In this document: positions 1 through 5,409 of the stretch, one piece after another
How positions within the stretch are numbered: the first letter of the stretch is position 1
Layout: every line of letters begins with the position of its first letter
Source: a virus
IMG/VR virus record: IMGVR_UViG_3300043099_000912
Coordinates: 1 to 20,291 of that record
Reading direction: 5' to 3' (one strand)
Length of the DNA: 20,291 bases
The notes under the pieces: model-generated
Told to the model about the DNA's origin: nothing
What the model saw: the letters and a program-made list of their open reading frames with translations, nothing else
The model's database searches: none
Translations under genes and position numbers: made by a program

Positions 1-1930
1 CTGAAGTTCCTGAAGAACCACTTGTTCCTGAGCTACCGTCTGTACCTGAAGTTCCTGAAGAACCTGAACTTCCTGAAGAACCTGATGTTCCTGAAGAACC
101 AGAAGTCCCTGAAGAACCATCTGTTCCAGAAGAACCTGATGTTCCTGAACTACCATCTGTTCCAGAAGAACCTGATGTTCCTGAGGAACCACTTGAACCA
201 GAAGTCCCTGAACTACCATCTGTACCTGAAGAGCCAGATGTTCCAGAAGAACCTGATGTTCCTGAAGAACCTGATGTTCCTGAACTACCATCTGTTCCAG
301 AAGAACCTGAAGTTCCTGAAGAACCTGAACTACCCGATGTTCCTGAAGAACCTGATGTTCCTGAAGAACCACTTGAACCAGAAGTCCCTGAACTACCATC
401 TGTACCTGAAGAGCCAGATGTTCCTGAAGAACCTGAAGTTCCTGATGAACCATCTGTTCCAGAAGAACCTGATGTTCCTGAAGAACCTGAACTACCCGAT
501 GTTCCTGAAGAGCCAGAAGTTCCTGAAGAGCCTGAAGTTCCTGAGCTACCATCGGTTCCGCTTGAACCTGATGTGCCAGAAGAACCATCTGTTCCAGAAG
601 AGCCTGAAGAACCTGATGTTCCTGAAGAACCATCTGTTCCACTCGAGCCAGAAGTTCCGCTTGAGCCCGATGTTCCTGAACTACCATCCGTTCCACTTGA
701 ACCTGATGTGCCAGAAGAACCATCTGTACCTGAGCTACCACTTGTTCCTGAAGAACCATCCGTTCCACTTGAACCTGATGTGCCAGAAGAACCATCTGTT
801 CCTGAAGAACCAGAAGTTCCTGATGAACCGTCCGTTCCACTTGAACCAGATGTGCCAGAAGAGCCATCTGTTCCTGAAGAACCTGAAGTTCCTGAGCTAC
901 CATCCGTTCCACTTGAACCTGATGTGCCAGAAGAACCATCTGTTCCTGAAGAACCAGAAGTTCCTGAGCTACCATCCGTTCCACTTGAACCTGATGTGCC
1001 AGAAGAACCATCTGTTCCTGAAGAACCAGAAGTTCCTGATGAACCGTCCGTTCCACTTGAACCAGATGTGCCAGAAGAGCCATCTGTTCCTGAAGAACCA
1101 GAAGTTCCTGATGAACCGTCCGTTCCACTTGAGCCAGAAGTTCCTGATGAACCGTCCGTTCCACTTGAACCTGAAGTTCCTGAACTACCATCCGTTCCAC
1201 TTGAGCCTGATGTTCCTGATGAACCATCCGTTCCTGAAGAACCAGATGTCCCTGAAGAACCAGAAGTTCCGCTTGAACCATCAGTTCCTGAAGAACCTGA
1301 TGTTCCTGAAGAACCATCTGTACCTGAGCTACCACTTGTTCCTGAAGAACCATCTGTTCCACTAGAACCTGAAGTTCCTGAAGAACCATCCGCACCTGAG
1401 CTACCACTTGTTCCTGAAGAACCATCTGTTCCTGAGCTACCACTTGTTCCTGAAGAACCATCCGCACCTGAGCTACCACTTGTTCCTGAAGAACCATCCG
1501 CACCTGAGCTACCACTTGTTCCTGAAGAACCATCTGTTCCACTAGAACCTGAAGTTCCTGAAGAACCATCTGCACCTGAGCTACCACTTGTTCCTGAAGA
1601 ACCATCTGTTCCTGAGCTACCACTTGTTCCTGAAGAACCATCTGTTCCACTAGAACCTGAAGTTCCTGAAGAACCATCTGTACCTGAGCTACCACTTGTT
1701 CCTGAAGAACCATCTGTTCCACTAGAACCTGAAGTTCCTGATGAACCATCCGCACCTGAGCTACCACTTGTTCCTGAAGTGCCCCCTGTGATGCTAGCGG
1801 TCAAGGCAGAAAACGCAATTTGCCCCGAGGTACCTGATGTTCCCCCAGTATAGTCTGTTACTACATATAATACATCAGCGGGGGCGGCTGATAATACTAT
1901 CGGTAAGTCCGTTATTCTTGTTGTTGCCAT
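1..1930 (-). CDS. Collagen-like Gly-X-Y repeat tail fibre protein (3' end outside window)
   Basis: The minus-strand frame starts at ATG 1930-1928 and stays open to the left edge, giving at least 643 residues with no stop. Residues 1-49 form a small non-repetitive head starting MATTRITDLP, with two GTSGTSG stretches. From Gly50 every third residue is glycine for 198 triplets without interruption. X is Thr, Ser or Ala and Y is mostly Ser or Asp (GTS, GSS, GTD, GAD). There is no proline in the repeat. The head resembles N-termini of phage tail fibre proteins, and Gly-X-Y shafts are known in phage fibres, so I infer an elongated trimeric fibre or adhesin shaft at the distal tail. The receptor-binding tip, if present, lies beyond the window. 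It is the last gene seen in the operon, 43 bases after the Pro/Thr-linker gene, with a TATTTAT motif just before its start. Long open frames on the opposite strand are by-products of the repeat. Confidence 0.85.
   Translation of the reverse strand, partial: MATTRITDLPIVLSAAPADVLYVVTDYTGGTSGTSGQIAFSALTASITGGTSGTSGSSGADGSSGTSGSSGTDGSSGTSGSSGTDGSSGTSGSSGTDGSSGTSGSSGTDGSSGTSGSSGADGSSGTSGSSGTDGSSGTSGSSGADGSSGTSGSSGADGSSGTSGSSGTDGSSGTSGSSGADGSSGTSGSSGTDGSSGTSGSSGTDGSSGTSGSSGTDGSSGTSGSSGTSGSSGTDGSSGTSGSSGTDGSSGTSGSSGTDGSSGTSGSSGTDGSSGTSGSSGTDGSSGTSGSSGTDGSSGTSGSSGTDGSSGTSGSSGTDGSSGTSGSSGTDGSSGTSGSSGTDGSSGTSGSSGTDGSSGTSGSSGTDGSSGTSGSSGTDGSSGTSGSSGTDGSSGTSGSSGTDGSSGTSGSSGTDGSSGTSGSSGTSGSSGTDGSSGTSGSSGSSGTDGSSGTSGSSGTDGSSGTSGSSGTSGSSGTSGSSGSSGTSGSSGTDGSSGTSGSSGTSGSSGTDGSSGTSGSSGSSGTSGSSGTSGSSGSSGTSGSSGTDGSSGTSGSSGTSGSSGTSGSSGTDGSSGTSGSSGSSGTSGSSGTDGSSGTSGSSGTDGSSGTSGSSGTSGSSGSSGSSGTSGTDGSSGTSGSSGTS
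684..1223 (-). repeat. Higher-order tandem repeat, 72-base units decaying to 36-base units
   Basis: Within the collagen-like gene, a unit of 72 bases (24 residues, eight triplets) begins at 684, 756, 828, 900, 972 and 1044. It is followed by 36-base half-units at 1116, 1152 and 1188. Each start shows cc[ag]tccgttccactt on the plus strand. The 128 bases at 756-883 are identical to those at 972-1099, 216 bases (three units) apart. This indicates recent unequal exchange or slippage on top of the older 9-base periodicity. Confidence 0.85.
1322..1642 (-). repeat. 180-base block duplication in the collagen-like gene
   Basis: Bases 1322-1462 recur at 1502-1642 with a single mismatch (c at 1391, t at 1571). 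The copies are 180 bases (20 triplets) apart. A second pair with the same 180-base offset is at 181-240 and 361-420, also with one mismatch (185 against 365). The offset is a multiple of 9, so the frame and the Gly phase are preserved. Confidence 0.85.
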
Positions 1931-1934
1931 AACC

Positions 1935-1942
1935 TATAAATA
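1935..1942 (-). promoter_or_regulatory. TATTTATA motif before the collagen-like gene
   Basis: In the 43-base AT-rich gap, the coding strand reads TATTTATA, ending four bases before the ATG at 1930. It is one of five such motifs at genes preceded by a gap. A promoter or start-region role is inferred from position only. Confidence 0.3.
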
Positions 1943-1973
1943 TTTTATATTTTCTATTTGTTTTTTTTATTTT

Positions 1974-2846
1974 TTAACAGTTTGAACACATTGAACCAAT
2001 TACGAATCCGTCTGTTCCTATTTGCCACATTTCACAACCTCCGATGTCATTCGTGTACCACAAATCATTACCGTTGAATGGAGTTGTCAGTGAATTATCA
2101 GTGTAAAAACTTACGGCTGTAGACCAATTAGGTGATGCGGAAAATAAAGTTTGCGTCAGAGAATAAGTTCCTGTTGCACATGAACTGTCACCCGATGAAA
2201 CCACGTAACTAGTATAATCCTGTTGAAGAATAAACTGAGTTCCATCTTGAGCAATTATTTCGTCTCCATCTTGAGTTATGATTGCAATTTCAAAAACTGA
2301 TATTGTTGGAGTTGGAGTTGGTGTTGTGGTTGGAGTAGCTGTTTGTGTAGGAGTTTCGGTTTGAGTCGGAGTTTGCGTCGTTGTTGAAGTTGGAGTTTCG
2401 GTCGGAGTTTCGGTCGGAGTTTCAGATGGTGTATATGTTGGTGTATTTGTTGGTGTGCTTGTAAATGTTGGAGTAGGTGTTGGTGTTTCACAAGCCGTTG
2501 ATGTAATAGAAGGTGTAGGTGTGAATGTTGGTGTTTGGGATGGTGTAGAAGTTTGGGTTGGTGTTATTCCTGGGGTTGGAGTAATACTTGGTGTTGGAGT
2601 TGGAGTCGGTGTAATACAAGGACCCAATTGCACAACAACTCCGTTTATCATTTGAGTTTTTGTTTGTGCAGAATACACTGGTGTTGAACCTGTTGTATCT
2701 ACGTAAACATCGAATGGACCTAATGCATTTGTATTCGGAGTAATCCGTACAATATAGTTATTACAGGTATCCGCCGAGATTTGTTGTTCTATTAAATTAT
2801 CACAACCTGGCGCAGTATTGACGACTATGACGGACTGAAGCGGCAT
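1974..2846 (-). CDS. Tail-associated protein with a Pro/Thr-rich linker and Cys-containing end domains
   Basis: A 290-residue protein starting at ATG 2846. Residues 1-77 form an N-terminal domain with Cys15, Cys28 and Cys77. Residues 78-180 are an extended low-complexity linker of Pro-Thr with scattered Ser, Glu and Gln, interrupted by Cys119. Residues 185-210 hold a duplicated QDG motif ([13 protein letters not shown]). The C-terminal domain carries Cys223, Cys271, Cys287 and Cys290, plus aromatic residues in WYTND and MWQIG. No signal peptide is seen. The layout, with two small Cys-containing domains held apart by a stiff linker, suits an extracellular spacer or adhesin, and I infer a distal tail appendage from its place between the SprB-repeat gene and the collagen-like fibre. 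Pro/Thr-rich linkers of this kind recur in environmental phage proteins. I recognise no specific family for the end domains. Confidence 0.8.
   Translation of the reverse strand: MPLQSVIVVNTAPGCDNLIEQQISADTCNNYIVRITPNTNALGPFDVYVDTTGSTPVYSAQTKTQMINGVVVQLGPCITPTPTPTPSITPTPGITPTQTSTPSQTPTFTPTPSITSTACETPTPTPTFTSTPTNTPTYTPSETPTETPTETPTSTTTQTPTQTETPTQTATPTTTPTPTPTISVFEIAIITQDGDEIIAQDGTQFILQQDYTSYVVSSGDSSCATGTYSLTQTLFSASPNWSTAVSFYTDNSLTTPFNGNDLWYTNDIGGCEMWQIGTDGFVIGSMCSNC
2307..2615 (-). repeat. Pro/Thr-coding low-complexity tract
   Basis: The plus strand here is a degenerate series of gttgg/ggagt steps. The coding strand reads it as Pro-Thr repeats, residues 78-180 of the 290-residue protein. Units vary in length and codon choice. 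It explains the short Val/Gly-rich and His/Gln-rich open frames in the other frames. Confidence 0.8.
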
Positions 2847-2858
2847 TAATTTTTTCTA

Positions 2859-2865
2859 ATAAATA
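2859..2865 (-). promoter_or_regulatory. TATTTAT motif before the Pro/Thr-linker gene
   Basis: The coding strand reads GGTATTTATT, ending 12 bases before the ATG at 2846, within an 84-base gap. Same motif as at the other gap-preceded genes. Role inferred from position only. Confidence 0.3.
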
Positions 2866-2878
2866 CCAATCCGAATTC

Positions 2879-2902
2879 TTTTTCCATAAATAAATGGAAA
2901 AA
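2879..2902 (-). terminator. AT-rich 9-bp perfect hairpin between genes
   Basis: A perfect inverted repeat: tttttccat (2879-2887), a six-base loop, then atggaaaaa (2894-2902). It lies in the 84-base gap 29 bases after the stop of the 112-residue gene and 33 bases before the next start. It resembles an AT-rich intrinsic terminator or attenuator. However, no T-run follows the stem on the coding strand, so it could equally be an operator or a processing site. The stem and loop also contain another TATTTAT. Confidence 0.35.
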
Positions 2903-2930
2903 TTTTCAATTAACTTTACATCATCGTGAT

Positions 2931-3269
2931 TTAATCGGATTCCGTTGAGTAAATGTCAAATACACACGAAGTCTCTTGGAGAGAAATATTCAAAATACAA
3001 TCAACTAAATCTACTGTAATATTGAATGCGCAACCAAAAACACAATCCAATATTTTGAAAATTGAACAACCTGTAGCATCTACCAAAGTTAGCATGATTT
3101 GTGGGGCGGTTTGAAAAATTGCAGGTATTGTGGAGTTATAATTCACAGTTGGTGGAACGGTTGAATTGATTGTACCAAGCAATGTTTGATAATTACCATA
3201 AACATCGGAAATAAAAACACTAACGGGAGTTGTTGCGTTAGTAATTGAATCAATTCTTACCTGTACCAT
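2931..3269 (-). CDS. Small Cys-rich tail-region protein, function unknown
   Basis: A 112-residue protein starting at ATG 3269, one base after the TAA of the SprB-repeat gene, so probably co-translated with it. Residues 1-65 look like a beta-rich fold opening MVQVRIDSITN. The C-terminal 45 residues hold five cysteines (68, 76, 80, 91, 102) in hydrophobic strands such as CVFGCAFNITVDLVDC. There is no clear membrane helix or signal peptide. The pattern suggests a small beta-sandwich, perhaps stabilised by disulfides or a metal. I infer a minor tail component or a cap or partner of the adjacent adhesin, purely from position. No family is recognised. Confidence 0.7.
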   Translation of the reverse strand: MVQVRIDSITNATTPVSVFISDVYGNYQTLLGTINSTVPPTVNYNSTIPAIFQTAPQIMLTLVDATGCSIFKILDCVFGCAFNITVDLVDCILNISLQETSCVFDIYSTESD

Positions 3270-3270
3270 A

Positions 3271-5409
3271 TTAACAACTTATATCGTATTCGATAGCAAT
3301 ATCGAAGTTTATGATTTGATTATCCAAAAATGTGTTTCCCGCATTTTTTTGTATAGTTATCTGATTATTTATTGTATCTACTATAACATTCGATACACCA
3401 GGTACTGATTGTAATAAAGAAGTTATTGAATCTATCCAAACATTGTCGGAGGGAACATCAACAAGAGTTTTCGAATTGTAAAAAGAGGTTGATGCACTAA
3501 GTCCCACAGGTTCCACGTTTACAATTGCAAAAAATTCAGCAGAATTTAACATACAATTTGGATTTCCATCTGTCAAATCGACAAAACCATCGTTTAACAT
3601 TTGAAGTAATCCTAAATTTACCTCAGTTGTGATTGTCAAATCTTGGTCGCCGACCAAAAATTCATAATAACCATTCTTTTGTCCTAAACAAGAAATTTCA
3701 GTGGATTGTGAATAATAACATCCCAAGGAATCAGTTATGGTTAAACTATATGTTCCTCCCGTCAATCCACTTACGGTTATAGATTGTGGATTTCCGAATA
3801 CATTATCCGACCAATTGAAAATGAATGGAGGTGAGCCCGAAGATATAAATGCGGTAATTAAACCATCAGAACCATTTCCACAACTTTCATTATAAAGATT
3901 AAATTGAAGGGGACTTGATTGTGAAATAAAGACTGTGGCTCCTTTTGTACAACCACTTGAATCAACCACCGAAACAAAATGATTTCCTGAAGAAAGATTT
4001 GTAACTGTTACCGCGGACTGTGAAGTTTCCAAATCAACAGCAACCCCATCAACAAAGTAATTGAAAGGTTCCGTTCCACCCGTAGTTTTGAATATTTCAA
4101 TCGCACCATTATTTTCGCCACAGGTGGTTCCCGTAGAGGATATATACACATCAAAAAGGTCATTTGCAATTATATATACATCTTGTGAATATACACAAGA
4201 ACTATCATCAGTTACCACTACTGTATAATCACCAGTCACTAGACCATAAAATGTATAAATTGGAGAATTTTGAGTTATAGTTTCCGAACTACTATCAGGT
4301 TTTATAAGTGTATAGGTGAAAGGAGGAAGTCCTTGGAACAATGAAATTTGTATACTTCCATCCGAACTCGAGCAATTTGAATTTGTTGTTGTTATTGTGA
4401 CAGAACCTATAGATTGTGGAGAACTTATAGAAGTTCCCTCAGCTATTGTACACAAACCCGCATCAGTGACTTGAAATTGATATGAACCAGATGGAATATT
4501 ATATATAGTATAATCCTGTTGATAAGAAATTGCAACATCTCCTGTGGAAGCGGAATAATAATACGGTGCGGTCCCTCCTGTTATATAAATTGTCAATGAA
4601 CCATCTGAACTAAAACACGTTGGGGTTACTGCACTGAAATATCCAAAACCTAATGGGTCTACCTCACCAACATAAACACTTTCAGATTTTTTACAATTGT
4701 TGGCATCAGTTACTTCTAACGAATATACTCCTGAAGTCAATCCTGTAATTGTTGTACCTGTACCACCATTACTCCAAACATATTGGAAAGGAGCTGTCCC
4801 TGTAACCCCTGTAACATACAACTTACCGATAGGATTTGATGTGCTAGAACAATATGAGTTAGGAACAACATAAAAACCAAAATCAACAGGGTTGGAACTC
4901 TCAATTATAAAATCAGAAGTCCTTCCCGAACAACCCCCAAAATCTAAAACCTCAATACTATATGTTGAAGCTGATAACCCCTCAAACACTGCGAGGTCTC
5001 CATCAGTTGTAACTGTTTGTAGGACACTGTAAGATTCATCAAGTAAATAATAAATTGTAGATGAATAATCCGAGGTAGAAGTTGCTGAAACCGAGCCATT
5101 ATTATTGTTACAAGTTGTTGGAAAAATAGAAACTATTGAAGCTGTCACACCACTCGATACAGGTATATTTACCGTGAATGAATCGTTTACTGGTAAAGTG
5201 CTGTCATTCATTCTTACCGCATAATTTCCATAACCCAAATTTGTCCTTATCGAGGGACCAAGTGTTAGATATTCAATTGGTGGTAAAACGGGGTCAATCC
5301 ATTCTATTGTATATGGAGGAGTACCTCCGAAAGGGGTGATACTTATAGCACCTGACGAAGTGTGAGAACAATCTCCGGTTACTGCTATTGTATAATTGAA
5401 TGTTGCCAC
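3271..5409 (-). CDS. SprB-repeat adhesin-like tail protein
   Basis: A 712-residue protein starting at a GTG (5409-5407) that overlaps the TAG stop of the upstream gene as TAGTG. The next Met is residue 67, so GTG is the best start. Residues 14-564 comprise seven tandem repeats of about 80 residues. Each has a Cys near its start followed by [DN]G[SA]; then GG/GT-PP/AP-[FY]; then L-x-[SG]-G-x-Y-x-[VL]; and it ends D-x-x-G/S-C. Cys pairs in the last six repeats are 100/160, 187/239, 265/320, 346/405, 430/487 and 510/564; the first repeat keeps only Cys14. This matches the SprB repeat family found in Bacteroidota surface and gliding adhesins. Residues ~595-712 are a different module shared with the upstream 989-residue protein. 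I infer an array of beta domains carried by the tail for surface binding. Confidence 0.85.
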   Translation of the reverse strand: MATFNYTIAVTGDCSHTSSGAISITPFGGTPPYTIEWIDPVLPPIEYLTLGPSIRTNLGYGNYAVRMNDSTLPVNDSFTVNIPVSSGVTASIVSIFPTTCNNNNGSVSATSTSDYSSTIYYLLDESYSVLQTVTTDGDLAVFEGLSASTYSIEVLDFGGCSGRTSDFIIESSNPVDFGFYVVPNSYCSSTSNPIGKLYVTGVTGTAPFQYVWSNGGTGTTITGLTSGVYSLEVTDANNCKKSESVYVGEVDPLGFGYFSAVTPTCFSSDGSLTIYITGGTAPYYYSASTGDVAISYQQDYTIYNIPSGSYQFQVTDAGLCTIAEGTSISSPQSIGSVTITTTNSNCSSSDGSIQISLFQGLPPFTYTLIKPDSSSETITQNSPIYTFYGLVTGDYTVVVTDDSSCVYSQDVYIIANDLFDVYISSTGTTCGENNGAIEIFKTTGGTEPFNYFVDGVAVDLETSQSAVTVTNLSSGNHFVSVVDSSGCTKGATVFISQSSPLQFNLYNESCGNGSDGLITAFISSGSPPFIFNWSDNVFGNPQSITVSGLTGGTYSLTITDSLGCYYSQSTEISCLGQKNGYYEFLVGDQDLTITTEVNLGLLQMLNDGFVDLTDGNPNCMLNSAEFFAIVNVEPVGLSASTSFYNSKTLVDVPSDNVWIDSITSLLQSVPGVSNVIVDTINNQITIQKNAGNTFLDNQIINFDIAIEYDISC
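3718..5370 (-). repeat. Seven tandem SprB-type protein repeats
   Basis: Codons for residues 14-564 of the 712-residue protein. Repeats are 75-90 residues long and clearly diverged, so the repetition is visible in protein but not as near-identical DNA. This contrasts with the collagen-like gene. The third (residues ~187-248), fifth and seventh repeats are closest to the textbook SprB pattern. The first lacks the closing Cys, and the second lacks the central GGTxPY. Confidence 0.8.

Larger units (their letters stand above)
2..1783 (-). repeat. Uninterrupted 9-base Gly-X-Y coding repeat
   Basis: 198 consecutive 9-base units each encode Gly-X-Y, with no break in phase from 1783 to the window edge. 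Synonymous codons vary from unit to unit (GGT/GGA for Gly; TCA, TCT, AGT and AGC for Ser), so most 9-mers are not identical. The array therefore looks old, with later block duplications superimposed. The true end is not in the window. Confidence 0.9.

Noticed and set aside
1-1800. CRISPR-like array
   Set aside because: The repeats are contiguous, degenerate and coding in one frame, with no unique spacers.
22-1853. Two long plus-strand open frames (22-1365 and 573-1853), one reading as a Glu/Pro/Val-rich repeat protein
   Set aside because: They are reverse-strand readings of the Gly-X-Y repeat, which lacks stops in several frames. The minus frame has a proper N-terminal head, a start after a gap, the same orientation as all other genes, and strict Gly periodicity.
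2276-2655. Short His/Gln-rich minus frame (2276-2491) and Val/Gly-rich plus frame (2455-2655)
   Set aside because: Both are shadows of the Pro/Thr-coding tract in the 290-residue gene.
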